A DNA stretch of 22,509 bases from Firm-04 sp045600205 (GCA_045600205.1 JAZRXM010000020.1:1-22509), one strand, 5' to 3'; positions 15,095-22,404 are shown, counted from the stretch's first letter. Made by a program: numbers and translations. Notes: generated from the sequence alone by a model not told the origin.

Positions 15095-16555
15095 ATGCCA
15101 ACAACGAAATCTGCAAGAGCACGTATGCTGGAAGCCGTCAAACAGGCACAGGCGAATGGAAACAGCGTTCTTGCCAATGAAATAACCGCGAATGTCATGG
15201 TCGGTACGACAATGATGTTGATTTTTGCAGCCATGCTGATTTGCCTGCTTCTGAATGAGGTCGGCGTGTTTTCCGCAGACAAAGCAGCAATGCGTTGGGC
15301 AGTGCTGCTGGCATCTGTCGTGGAAGTGCCGATCACCGTGCTGAATTCCATTTATGTCGGAACGAAAAGCTGGCTCAAAATTCCGCTCATGGTGGATCTG
15401 GTTCTGGTCTGCGCGATCCTTTCGGCGGCACTGGGACATAATATCACGTTGGTGATAGTATTTCCGCTGGTGGTCAGCACACGCTATTTTGATTCCAAAT
15501 ATACGCGCAATGTTGCGATCCTGACAGCCTTGGTATTTGCGGTTTCGGGCGTGATCAGCGGCTTTTTCGGTATTGTGAACCTGAATATGCTGCGGTTTTC
15601 TGAGAACACTACGCTTACGGTTGCCGCAGGTTCCAGATTACGCGAAGCAATCACTGCCGATGATATCAACCGTGTCAAATATACAAAAGAGCTGTTTCTG
15701 AACGAATTTATCCCGCGCTGCATCGTGTTTCTATGTTTATCAGTGTCGTGCCGCTATGTGGCAATCCGCGGAAAGCGCATGATCGAAATGCAGTCTGAAA
15801 ACGTCAAAAAAACCGCACGCATCGAAACTGAACTGAATCTGGCGAAACAGATTCAAGCGGGGATGCTGCCGTGTATTCTGCCGGCGTTTCCGGAACATGA
15901 CTACATCGATCTGCGGGCGGCATATCATCCTGCAAAGGAAGTCGGCGGTGATTTCTATGATTATTTCAAGATCGACGAAACCCATGTCGGAGTTGTAATT
16001 GCGGATGTATCAGGAAAAGGCGTTGGTGCGGCACTGTATATGACGATTTCCAAAACGGTGCTGAAAAATCAGCTTCAACTTGGTATTTCGCCTGCCGAAG
16101 CACTGACGAATGCGAACCGTCAGCTTTGCGAAAATAATGATGCAGGTTTGTTTCTGACCTGTTGGGCGGCGGTATACAATACCGAAACGGGTGTGCTGAC
16201 GTATGTTAATGCAGGGCACAATCCGCCTGTGATCCTTCGGAACGGAAAAAAAGCAGAATTCATCAAACAGAAAAGTGGATTTGTTCTTGCGGGTTTAGAG
16301 GATTATCAATATCAGCAGGCAGAAATTCAGCTTGCTGTGGGAGATGAGATGTTCTTCTATACGGATGGCGTCACCGAGGCAACCAATGCAGATAATCAGC
16401 TTTATGGCGAAAAACGCCTGCTGGATTGTCTGGAAACCTGTCGTGAGCAGTCCGTTGCGGAACAACTGAAAATGCTCAAATCGGATTTGGATGCGTTTGC
16501 GGATGGCAGCGAACAGTTTGATGACATTACCGTGATGGCAATGAAAATCACCTGA
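15095..16555 (+). CDS. Membrane-bound RsbU/SpoIIE-like PP2C serine phosphatase
   Basis: This 486-aa protein has a short cytoplasmic start, then five or six membrane helices between about 30 and 225 (for example GTTMMLIFAAMLICLLLN and CIVFLCLSVSCRYVAI). A short coiled linker (ARIETELNLAKQIQAGMLP, about 246-264) leads into a PP2C/SpoIIE phosphatase domain (about 265-486). Metal-binding aspartates are visible in GGDFYDY (Asp286), ADVSGKG (Asp304), YTDGVTEA and QFDDITV. Such enzymes dephosphorylate RsbV-type STAS proteins; the STAS/kinase pair divergent from this operon is the obvious substrate. AGGAG precedes the ATG after a 57-bp gap from the flagellin-like gene, and a terminator follows. The membrane part may sense export status or an external cue. 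Confidence 0.9.
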   Translation: MPTTKSARARMLEAVKQAQANGNSVLANEITANVMVGTTMMLIFAAMLICLLLNEVGVFSADKAAMRWAVLLASVVEVPITVLNSIYVGTKSWLKIPLMVDLVLVCAILSAALGHNITLVIVFPLVVSTRYFDSKYTRNVAILTALVFAVSGVISGFFGIVNLNMLRFSENTTLTVAAGSRLREAITADDINRVKYTKELFLNEFIPRCIVFLCLSVSCRYVAIRGKRMIEMQSENVKKTARIETELNLAKQIQAGMLPCILPAFPEHDYIDLRAAYHPAKEVGGDFYDYFKIDETHVGVVIADVSGKGVGAALYMTISKTVLKNQLQLGISPAEALTNANRQLCENNDAGLFLTCWAAVYNTETGVLTYVNAGHNPPVILRNGKKAEFIKQKSGFVLAGLEDYQYQQAEIQLAVGDEMFFYTDGVTEATNADNQLYGEKRLLDCLETCREQSVAEQLKMLKSDLDAFADGSEQFDDITVMAMKIT

Positions 16556-16615
16556 AATTCTATTGCCGCTGTTTTCGAAATCATGGAAAAGCGAAGTTAT
16601 TTCATAGAAACAAAC

Positions 16616-16655
16616 AGCCCGCAGCAGATGCGATTCTGCTGCGGGCTCGTTTTAT
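16616..16655. terminator. Terminator after the phosphatase gene
   Basis: The 12-bp stem AGCCCGCAGCAG / CTGCTGCGGGCT is followed by CGTTTT on the plus strand. Leftward it is followed by GTTTGTTT, so it may also end the small RNA proposed at 16610-16903. Confidence 0.75.
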
Positions 16656-16671
16656 GGGGGATGGTATGAAG

Positions 16672-16707
16672 CAGGCAGCCTGAATCCCTTAAATTTCAGG
16701 CTGCCTG
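16672..16707. repeat. Perfect 13-bp inverted repeat (hairpin)
   Basis: CAGGCAGCCTGAA and TTCAGGCTGCCTG flank a 10-nt loop. Neither direction is followed by a convincing T-run, although TTTCAT follows on the plus strand. It is either a backup terminator for the exporter operon or a stem in the proposed leftward RNA. Confidence 0.6.
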
Positions 16708-16908
16708 TTTCATCGGTACGATGGTTTGAAGGATCATATGGGATTCCCGTCCGCTGAATGCTTCAATCCATTCTGAGGAGAAAAGATAGCTCTGGGAGGA
16801 CAAGCGGCTGTCAGATAACCCTCTCAAAATGTTTCCTCTTGATTCGCTATACGATACATTCTTATGCTCGTTTCTATCTGCTGACAGCCGCTTGTTCTAT
16901 TTATTTGT

Positions 16909-16937
16909 ATTATAGCATATGTAAAAAGAAATTGCAA
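16909..16937 (-). promoter_or_regulatory. Strong promoter of the putative small RNA
   Basis: The minus strand reads TTGCAA (16932-16937), 17 bp and TATAAT (16909-16914). No coding sequence follows before the phosphatase terminator. Confidence 0.65.
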
Positions 16938-16963
16938 GCGATTTTGACAACAGGGCGGATTTC

Positions 16964-17078
16964 GCGACGAAATCCCGCTTTTTGAGGATGAAATCCCGTT
17001 TTTGGCTACTAAGATGCCGGATTTGGCATCTTGTCGCACGGCTTGGCAGGTCGTCGCGCAAAAACGGGATTTCGTCGC
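16964..17078. promoter_or_regulatory. Three-copy operator-like repeat upstream of the LytTR regulator
   Basis: GAAATCCCG occurs at 16969-16977 and 16990-16998, nine bases each with a 12-bp spacer (21-bp period). A third copy lies inverted at 17063-17073 within CAAAAACGGGATTTCGTCGC, just before the -35. The 9+12 spacing equals that of classic LytTR sites such as those of AgrA and ComE. A palindrome, GATGCC-N6-GGCATC, lies between them (17013-17030). The downstream gene encodes a LytTR protein, so autoregulation is likely. Confidence 0.55.
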
Positions 17079-17087
17079 AAAAATATC

Positions 17088-17117
17088 TTGACAAAATGCC
17101 GCGGCGTATGCTACAAT
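17088..17117 (+). promoter_or_regulatory. Sigma-A promoter of the LytTR regulator
   Basis: TTGACA (17088-17093), an 18-bp spacer and TACAAT (17112-17117), 36 bp upstream of the start codon. Confidence 0.75.
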
Positions 17118-17152
17118 GAAATCGTAGACTCGCAGGAAGGGGGAGGTATCCT

Positions 17153-18874
17153 ATGGCTGAGAACGGAAAAATCTGCATAATCTTTTCCGATATCAAGAAC
17201 GATTTTAATGACGGCTACGTGTTGGGCATACAAAAGCAGGCAAACGCTTACGGATACCGCACGTATACCTTTTCCATGCCGCAGCTCAGCGAACTTTATA
17301 CGAATGAGGAAGACTTCGTTTTTGAGCTGATTGATTTTGATATATATGACGGTGTTATTTTTTCGGAGCGCAGTTTTGCCGCACATCGGAATTTGATCCT
17401 GCCAATCGAGGAAGCCATCAAGAAGAAATGTCATTGTCCGGTGGTGGTGATCGGTGCATCGGAGAATTTTTCGAATGTGGTGCGCGTGTACAACCAGTCA
17501 AAGTATGAGCAGATTGCAGAGCATCTGATCGAGGTACACGGCTGCAAGAAGATCTACTGTCTGGGCGGCGACAAAAATATTGCAGATGAGCGTATTGACG
17601 GTTTTCGCAATGTGATGAAGCAGCATGGTCTGCCCTGCAATGATGAGAATGTTTTATACGGCGGCTACTGGATTCAGGGGGCGGAGGCACTTGCCAAGGA
17701 TATTTCCTATGATGTGGTGGCAAAGCCTGATGCCGTCATGTGCCTGAATGATGAAATTGCGTATGCGTTAATCAAAAACCTGTATAAATTCGGCATCCGT
17801 GTTCCGGAGGATATTCTTGTCACGGGTTATGACGCTTCACATTATGCGGAAAATGACGCCGTTTCCATTACCACAGTGCGTGCGGATACCATGGAATGCG
17901 GACGCAGAGCGGTTGCGCTGTTGGAATCGCTGATTCATGGCGGAGAGCCGGAAGAAATTCCTGCAAGACAGCAGCCGTTAGTAACGGGCATGAGCTGTGG
18001 ATGCGGTGAAAACCGGAAGTTCAATGTGCGTGTGCGATTGGATGAGCTTCAGAAAGCGGAAACTGCAAACATGGAATTCCGCAACAGCTGTCTGGAGGAA
18101 AAACTCTATAAAATACAGTCGTTGACGGATTTTTCCCTGTTTATCAAGAATCACAAATATCTGATCCGTGACCAGATCAGCGTTGGTGTCAACCTGATGA
18201 ATCGCGGCGATGAAGTTGCAAATTGTGTGTATCTGAAGGATTATCTGATCAACGGCGAAACGATGCTGTTTCCTGCAAAGGAGATCCATCCGCCGGTTTT
18301 TGCATATGGCGCGATCAAAAATATACATGTGCTGCCGCTGTGCTTTGATAAGAAAATTTATGGCTACATGACCATGGGCTATGCGGAAGAAAATGTATTT
18401 ACGTCACTTGCAAAGCAGTTTGCCAAGCATCTTGCCATTGGATTGGAGATTTTGTCCATTCGCGGCAATTTGGATGTAATGTCAGAATCCGCCTCTGTGT
18501 CGGAGGATGAGATGCGCGATTCCATATCTCATTTTGACAAGAATGCAGCAGTCATATTTATCATGCATGAGGGGCTGATGCATAAGGTGCAGCTTGGACA
18601 GGTGATGTATTTTGAATCTGCCAACAAAAAGGTATTCGCTACGCTGAAAAACGGAAAATTCGAAATCAAGCAGCGGTTGTTTGAGGTCGAAAATATGGTG
18701 ATCGGGCGGAAATTTTTGCGTATTTCCAAGTCTGTGATCGTTAATCTGGAGCGTATTGTCGGGTATAAGGCAGACGGTGACCGTACATTGACCGTTATGC
18801 TGGAAAATAAGGAAACACTGCGTGTATCACGCAATTTTTGCGATGAATTCCGTATGAGCCTTGAGAAAAACTAA
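17153..18874 (+). CDS. LacI-type ligand-binding sensor fused to a LytTR DNA-binding domain
   Basis: This 573-aa protein begins directly with a periplasmic-binding-protein-like domain of LacI/GalR type (about 1-280; ICIIFSDIKNDFNDGYVLGIQ, later PDAVMCLNDEIAYALIKNL and EDILVTGYDASHYA). It has no N-terminal helix-turn-helix and no signal peptide. A linker with a short coiled coil (about 295-325) and a GAF-like segment (about 330-445) follow. The C-terminal 100 residues are a LytTR domain (QVMYFESANKKVFATLKNG, then FLRISKSVIVNLERIVGY). It should be a cytoplasmic one-component regulator binding a sugar-like or other small ligand. It has no histidine-kinase partner. GGGAGG precedes the ATG. The repeats upstream are good candidate binding sites. 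Whether it also controls the export operon is unknown. Confidence 0.82.
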   Translation: MAENGKICIIFSDIKNDFNDGYVLGIQKQANAYGYRTYTFSMPQLSELYTNEEDFVFELIDFDIYDGVIFSERSFAAHRNLILPIEEAIKKKCHCPVVVIGASENFSNVVRVYNQSKYEQIAEHLIEVHGCKKIYCLGGDKNIADERIDGFRNVMKQHGLPCNDENVLYGGYWIQGAEALAKDISYDVVAKPDAVMCLNDEIAYALIKNLYKFGIRVPEDILVTGYDASHYAENDAVSITTVRADTMECGRRAVALLESLIHGGEPEEIPARQQPLVTGMSCGCGENRKFNVRVRLDELQKAETANMEFRNSCLEEKLYKIQSLTDFSLFIKNHKYLIRDQISVGVNLMNRGDEVANCVYLKDYLINGETMLFPAKEIHPPVFAYGAIKNIHVLPLCFDKKIYGYMTMGYAEENVFTSLAKQFAKHLAIGLEILSIRGNLDVMSESASVSEDEMRDSISHFDKNAAVIFIMHEGLMHKVQLGQVMYFESANKKVFATLKNGKFEIKQRLFEVENMVIGRKFLRISKSVIVNLERIVGYKADGDRTLTVMLENKETLRVSRNFCDEFRMSLEKN

Positions 18875-18892
18875 GGGTAGAATATGCATAAT

Positions 18893-18937
18893 AAAAGCCG
18901 CATAAACACTAGGTAATCCAGTGCTTATGCGGCTTTT
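18893..18937. terminator. Strong bidirectional terminator
   Basis: The stem AAAAGCCGCATAA / TTATGCGGCTTTT is extended by CACT / AGTG. Rightward it ends the LytTR regulator gene. Leftward it ends in TTTTATTAT and directly follows the tRNA remnant, so it is probably the original terminator of the host tRNA gene. Confidence 0.85.
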
Positions 18938-18941
18938 GCCG

Positions 18942-18969
18942 TGGAGCGGGCGAGGGGAATCGAACCCCA
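18942..18969 (-). other. tRNA-Gly-like 3' remnant: attachment site of an integrative element
   Basis: On the minus strand GGTTCGATTCCCC is followed by CGCCCGCTCCA, the T-loop, the 3' acceptor strand and CCA of a tRNA whose acceptor would begin GCGGGCG, as tRNA-Gly does. No D arm or anticodon arm precedes it; the sequence to the right is unrelated. This is the usual result of integration into a tRNA 3' end. The integrase ends 60 bp away. Confidence 0.75.
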
Positions 18970-19028
18970 CATATAACATATATTATCACGCATCTGCTGC
19001 TTTCTCGTAAAACGTGGTCGAAAATGTG

Positions 19029-20057
19029 TCATAATTTGAACTTGTCAGTGAAGTAGTCGCAGATGGTTGCGTCTACTTCTTTTTGTTTTTCAGACATGGC
19101 GTGTTGATATATGTTCTTGAGCGTCGAATCCGTTTTCCACCCACCGCGTGCCATGATGTATTTGTCTGGAACACCCATCGCGTGTAAAATCGATGCTTGA
19201 TAGTGACGCAGATCGTGGAGACGAAAGTCATGCAGTCCGGCACGTTTCAGCGCACGCTTGAAAGCCTTATATGCGTTGTCAGGATTCATGCCAACGATAT
19301 ACTCGCTTCCATCAGGCGGAACGAGCTTCTCAATCACATGAGGCGGCAACGTGACGGTTCGAAGCGAATCCTCCGACTTTCCTTGAAGCTTCACGACGTA
19401 CTTTCCTGCTGTGTCCTTGACAATTACGCGATTGACCGTAATTGTGTTTCCTGAAATATCACACGGCATAAATCCGCAGATCTCGCTGCGCCGGAAACTA
19501 CCAATAGCTGCCAACAGGATTATTTTCAGTTCGTCAGGCTTCGCTACCTGTATCAGACGGTTGATGTCGTCATTTGATGGTACATATGGTACGTACCTTA
19601 TTTTCTGTGGTAACTTTGTGTTCAACGACAAATTTGCGCCCGATTGTTTCAGAACAGCGGACAGCAGACCATGTATGTTCCGCACGGTTTTCGGCTTTCG
19701 TGTTCCGGATTCCGTATTGATTGCCTGCTGGATCATCTCTTGCGTCAGCTCATCCACGTAGCAGTTCATAATAGATTGCAAGTTGTTTTTTGAAATTGAG
19801 ACATATTTTCTGATTGTGGATGGTGAGCAGACATTGGTGCGGCTGTCGATGTACCGCTGAAATGCCTCCGAAAGCTTCATGCCAGAGCCGTGAGAATCTG
19901 ATTTATGCAGGACCTGCCATTCGCGTGAGAGCCGTTCCGCTTCTCTGCGAGCCTGTGCCGGCGTGTCGCCGTAGCCGGTAAAGCTTTTGTAGTGGTAGAT
20001 GCCGTCAGCACCCTTGCCGATACTCAGACGCAGGCGGTGTTTGCATTTCGGCTTCAT
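19029..20057 (-). CDS. Tyrosine recombinase (integrase) of an integrative element
   Basis: This 342-aa protein has an N-terminal arm-binding-like region (YHYKSFTGYGDTPAQARREAE), a SAM-like core-binding domain (about 60-150) and a catalytic domain. Catalytic residues visible are Arg in FRRSEICGF (about 190), His281 and Arg284 (HDLRH), Trp307 (GGW, in the place of the usual second His/Trp) and the nucleophile Tyr317 (NIYQHAM). GGAGGTGA precedes the ATG. The gene lies 60 bp from the tRNA remnant, the normal place for an element integrase. It is 17 bp downstream of the RhuM-like gene and may share its transcript. Confidence 0.93.
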   Translation of the reverse strand: MKPKCKHRLRLSIGKGADGIYHYKSFTGYGDTPAQARREAERLSREWQVLHKSDSHGSGMKLSEAFQRYIDSRTNVCSPSTIRKYVSISKNNLQSIMNCYVDELTQEMIQQAINTESGTRKPKTVRNIHGLLSAVLKQSGANLSLNTKLPQKIRYVPYVPSNDDINRLIQVAKPDELKIILLAAIGSFRRSEICGFMPCDISGNTITVNRVIVKDTAGKYVVKLQGKSEDSLRTVTLPPHVIEKLVPPDGSEYIVGMNPDNAYKAFKRALKRAGLHDFRLHDLRHYQASILHAMGVPDKYIMARGGWKTDSTLKNIYQHAMSEKQKEVDATICDYFTDKFKL

Positions 20058-20074
20058 GCGCAGTCACCTCCGAA

Positions 20075-21094
20075 TCATTTCTGTTCAATCATTTTATTTA
20101 CTTCCTTGTCAAAATCGGATGAGATTTTCTGTGTTTTATTAAAAATGTCATACTCAGCAGAAGCCTTCCGCTTTGCATCAGCGCTTGATACGCTGCCTTT
20201 ATCTTTTAAAATCCGATACTGATTGAACGAAAGAAATGCATTGATGCTTTCTGCAAATTCAGACATGGTGAATGTGTTTCCACGCTCAATCAAACCTTCA
20301 ATATAGTCAAAATATGCAGAAACGCTTCGTTCCAGTGTGTGAATTTGCTGTTCGGTGAGGTAATTCTTGGCAACGTGTGTATCTGATTTCAGGATTCGTC
20401 CGTCAGGTGCATCTTTCCATGTCGTCAGTCCCATATGCTCCTTGGTATGGTCAGCGGAAGAATAGATGATTTCTGCCGCAGTATGTCCTGTGATTGCATA
20501 ATGAAATTTGTTCTGGACAGTTGCATAGAACTCGTGTGTTACCTGCGATTCCTTATCGTAATCAATGCTGCATTCCGCGAAAATATCCGTGATTTTCTGC
20601 CAGACGCGTCGTTCACTCGCACGAATCGAACGAACCCGTTCCAGAAGTTCATGGAAATAGTCCTTGCCAAAGACGTTCTCGCCCTGTTTCAGACGTTCAT
20701 CATCAATGACAAAGCCTTTTATCATGTATTCTTTGATGACGCTTGTCGCCCAGATGCGGAAGCGTGTTGCACGGCGTGAATTGACACGGTATCCCACAGA
20801 AATGATGGCATCGAGATTGTAGAAATTAGTCTCTCTGGTTTGCGTTTTGCCAGCAATAGCACCGTGTTGAGTGGTTGTTGCAATTTTTGCAATAACCACT
20901 TCAGCATCTAATTCTTGCTCATCAAATATATTTTTCAAATGCCTGCTGATTGTGGATGTATCGACGTCAAACAGTTCAGCCATTGTTTTCTGCGTCACCC
21001 AGATGCTCTCATTGAGCATTGCGGCATTGACAGTAACATCGTCTTCTGCATCACGATAGAGCAAAAACCGCATTTCTTTGTCGAGTTCTTTCAT
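20075..21094 (-). CDS. RhuM family protein
   Basis: This 339-aa protein has the features of RhuM (named from a Salmonella pathogenicity island). The N-terminal DNA-binding-like part (about 25-60, WVTQKTMAELFDVDTSTISRHL) is followed by YNLDAIISVGYRVNSRRATRFRIWATSVIKEY, then a C-terminal Fic/DOC-adjacent-looking region (HTAAEIIYSSADHTKEHMGL, then LTEQQIHTLERSVSAYFDYIE). Such proteins are common cargo on phages and integrative elements; their molecular function is not settled. AGAGGTG lies upstream of the ATG. A palindrome and a divergent promoter lie in the upstream gap. Confidence 0.88.
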   Translation of the reverse strand: MKELDKEMRFLLYRDAEDDVTVNAAMLNESIWVTQKTMAELFDVDTSTISRHLKNIFDEQELDAEVVIAKIATTTQHGAIAGKTQTRETNFYNLDAIISVGYRVNSRRATRFRIWATSVIKEYMIKGFVIDDERLKQGENVFGKDYFHELLERVRSIRASERRVWQKITDIFAECSIDYDKESQVTHEFYATVQNKFHYAITGHTAAEIIYSSADHTKEHMGLTTWKDAPDGRILKSDTHVAKNYLTEQQIHTLERSVSAYFDYIEGLIERGNTFTMSEFAESINAFLSFNQYRILKDKGSVSSADAKRKASAEYDIFNKTQKISSDFDKEVNKMIEQK

Positions 21095-21137
21095 AATACA
21101 CCTCTTGTATGATAAACAACATAGAAACTGCTGAAAA

Positions 21138-21159
21138 GATGTGCAGTATTTTGCACATC
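21138..21159. promoter_or_regulatory. Palindromic operator-like site
   Basis: GATGTGCA and TGCACATC are 8-bp perfect inverted arms with a 6-bp centre. The site lies between the RhuM-like gene and a divergent promoter, suggesting a binding site for a dimeric regulator of both. Confidence 0.4.
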
Positions 21160-21173
21160 ACATGAAACTGGTA

Positions 21174-21202
21174 TTGACATTCCCGAAAATATATGCTAGA
21201 CT
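21174..21202 (+). promoter_or_regulatory. Promoter for the small rightward genes
   Basis: TTGACA (21174-21179), 17 bp and TAGACT (21197-21202). It points to the small membrane-peptide genes at 21293-21552. Confidence 0.5.
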
Positions 21203-21292
21203 GGAATTATAGGAACAAACATTCGCATCCCGAATCGAACTATAACGCGAAAGGATGTTAATGTGTGAAACAAAAGTGCTTATCGTTCCATC

Positions 21293-21400
21293 GTGCTGTT
21301 TTATCTCGGAAGACTTTTCGGCGGTGTTGTAGTCCTTATTGTGACGTTGATTATGAAAGCAAACGGTCAAAAACTACTTCAGGGGGTGAGGTCAAGATGA
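21293..21400 (+). CDS. Possible 35-aa membrane peptide
   Basis: A GTG start at 21293 gives a peptide with one hydrophobic helix (LFGGVVVLIVTLIM) and a basic tail. Its stop overlaps the next start as ATGA (21397-21400), which hints at coupling. There is no clear ribosome binding site, and TGA closes the frame upstream. It could also be a chance hydrophobic frame. Confidence 0.3.
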   Translation: MLFYLGRLFGGVVVLIVTLIMKANGQKLLQGVRSR

Positions 21401-21552
21401 AGCACTATCGCACTTTTCTTATCTGCTTACTCGTCATATGGGTATTTCTGATCATTAGCGGTCTTGATGACAAGGCGGATTCCACGATGCTGTCAATGTG
21501 TTTTATTTCGGAGCTTCATATCATAGAAATTATTGAAAAAGACCGAAAATAG
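21397..21552 (+). CDS. Small membrane peptide, 51 aa
   Basis: The ATG at 21397 follows AGGGGGTGAGG. The peptide has one N-terminal hydrophobic helix (FLICLLVIWVFLIISGL) and a short charged tail. I do not recognise the family. Its 3' end overlaps that of the convergent gene at 21530-21865 by 23 bp. Small single-helix peptides beside repressors in mobile elements can be toxins or membrane modulators, but nothing here proves it. Confidence 0.5.
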   Translation: MKHYRTFLICLLVIWVFLIISGLDDKADSTMLSMCFISELHIIEIIEKDRK

Positions 21553-21865
21553 TATCAATCAGTTCCTGAACCATTGGAGCGTATTTCTCAGATATATCCG
21601 GCAGTAGATTCAAGTAGTTGATAATCAAAGTCAGCAAAGCAAATGCTTCTGCTATTGTTAATTTTTGCTTCTTAGGTTTGATATCAGCACCTTCAGCATT
21701 TAGTTCGGAACAGAGCGCAAGAAGTTTTTCAACTGTTTGAGCAGGCAAGATCCTGTTGTCTTTGCGGATTCGCTCAACTAACTCTTTCGGCGGCAGTCTG
21801 AGGTCGTCCCATTTGAAATGGCTCAATTCTTCATATGAAAACTTTTCAGCATCTTTCCCTTTCAT
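21530..21865 (-). CDS. Hypothetical protein, 111 aa
   Basis: This soluble-looking protein has an acidic/basic N-terminal half (FSYEELSHFKWDDLRLPPKEL), a Lys-rich patch (KPKKQKLT) and a hydrophobic C-terminal half (AEAFALLTLIINYLNLLPDI) that could be one membrane or packing helix. AAAGGA lies upstream of the ATG at 21865. I do not recognise it. Its place between RhuM and the repressor suggests accessory cargo of the element. Confidence 0.6.
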   Translation of the reverse strand: MKGKDAEKFSYEELSHFKWDDLRLPPKELVERIRKDNRILPAQTVEKLLALCSELNAEGADIKPKKQKLTIAEAFALLTLIINYLNLLPDISEKYAPMVQELIDTIFGLFQ

Positions 21866-21886
21866 GTCATATCAATCCTTTCTTGT

Positions 21887-21912
21887 CGCTCTCGGTTTGA
21901 GCGTATTTTTTT
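21887..21912 (+). terminator. Possible terminator
   Basis: A 5-bp stem (CGCTC / GAGCG) is followed by TATTTTTTTAT on the plus strand. It could end the rightward small-gene transcript. The stem is short. Confidence 0.4.
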
Positions 21913-21963
21913 ATCTGCAAAAAGAACATAAGTTCGTATTGGAATGAAACGGAGGAATTGCAA

Positions 21964-22062
21964 ATGGAAGTCACAAAAGAATCAATCATGCTCGCTGTCT
22001 TGTCTCTTGGAAATGAGGAACTCAACAAACTGTCCGACTTCCTGAAGCTGTTCGGGGTTTAA
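21964..22062 (+). CDS. Possible 32-aa peptide antisense to the repressor 3' end
   Basis: The ATG at 21964 has a very good GGAGG (21951-21955) with 8-nt spacing. The peptide reads MEVTKESIMLAVLSLG and continues to FLKLFGV. It overlaps the 3' part of the XRE gene on the other strand (from 21982). No promoter is clear, and conservation would be needed to accept it. Confidence 0.3.
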   Translation: MEVTKESIMLAVLSLGNEELNKLSDFLKLFGV

Positions 22063-22329
22063 CTTCTCAATTCGTTCAAGGATCGCCGTCTGTTCTGCTG
22101 TTGGTTGCGGAGCAGGCGGATTTTCTTCATCATATCCCATGAGCCATGGCACCGTTACTTTTAATGCTTCTGCAATTTTTAATAAGGTGCTTTGTCGAAT
22201 TTCGCGTTCTCCGCTTTCAATTCTGCAAATGCTTGACTTGTCCTTATATCCGATTGCCGCGGCTAATTCTTCTTGGCTCATTGAGAGTTCTTTTCGTCTT
22301 TGTATAATTCGTTCAACTGTAATGCTCAT
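21982..22329 (-). CDS. XRE/Cro-CI family repressor
   Basis: This 115-aa protein has an N-terminal HTH_3 domain (about 5-60: RIIQRRKELSMSQEELAAAIG, then SSICRIESGEREIRQSTLLKIAEAL) followed by a short linker and a helical C-terminus (LNPEQLQEVGQFVEFLI). GGAGGTGG lies upstream of the ATG. It is divergent from the gene beginning at 22485, and paired GTTG-N9-CAAC sites lie over that gene's promoter. It is the likely master repressor of the integrative element. There is no peptidase domain for self-cleavage. Confidence 0.88.
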   Translation of the reverse strand: MSITVERIIQRRKELSMSQEELAAAIGYKDKSSICRIESGEREIRQSTLLKIAEALKVTVPWLMGYDEENPPAPQPTAEQTAILERIEKLNPEQLQEVGQFVEFLISKRQDSEHD

Positions 22330-22350
22330 AGTGCCACCTCCTTTGTTTGC

Positions 22351-22379
22351 ATTATATCATAAGTATGCCTAAATGTCAA
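22351..22379 (-). promoter_or_regulatory. Perfect sigma-A promoter of the XRE repressor
   Basis: The minus strand reads TTGACA (22374-22379), 17 bp and TATAAT (22351-22356), just upstream of the repressor start. Confidence 0.8.
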
Positions 22380-22404
22380 CACTTATCTTTGTTTATATTC
22401 ACAA

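Larger units (their letters stand above)
16610..16903 (-). ncRNA. Putative structured small RNA, about 290 nt
   Basis: A strong minus-strand promoter starts a transcript that immediately forms a long stem: ACAAGCGGCTGTCAG (16800-16814) and CTGACAGCCGCTTGT (16881-16895) are 15-bp perfect inverted repeats around 66 nt. Smaller hairpins follow, including GAATG/CATTC near 16757-16773 and a 13-bp stem at 16672-16707, ending at the 16616-16649 hairpin. No coding frame is apparent. I cannot assign a known family; a shape like 6S RNA is possible but unproven. Confidence 0.45.

Noticed and set aside
16800..16895. Terminal inverted repeats of a miniature transposon
   Set aside because: The 15-bp inverted repeats have no flanking target duplication that I can see and enclose only 66 bp. 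A promoter directly outside makes an RNA stem more likely.
16964..17078. CRISPR-like array
   Set aside because: There are only three short imperfect copies, one inverted, with unequal spacing and no cas genes. A regulator operator fits better.
18942..19017. A complete tRNA gene on the minus strand
   Set aside because: Only the T-loop, acceptor 3' strand and CCA are present. No GCGGGCG 5' strand, D arm or anticodon arm can be found in the 76 nt needed.
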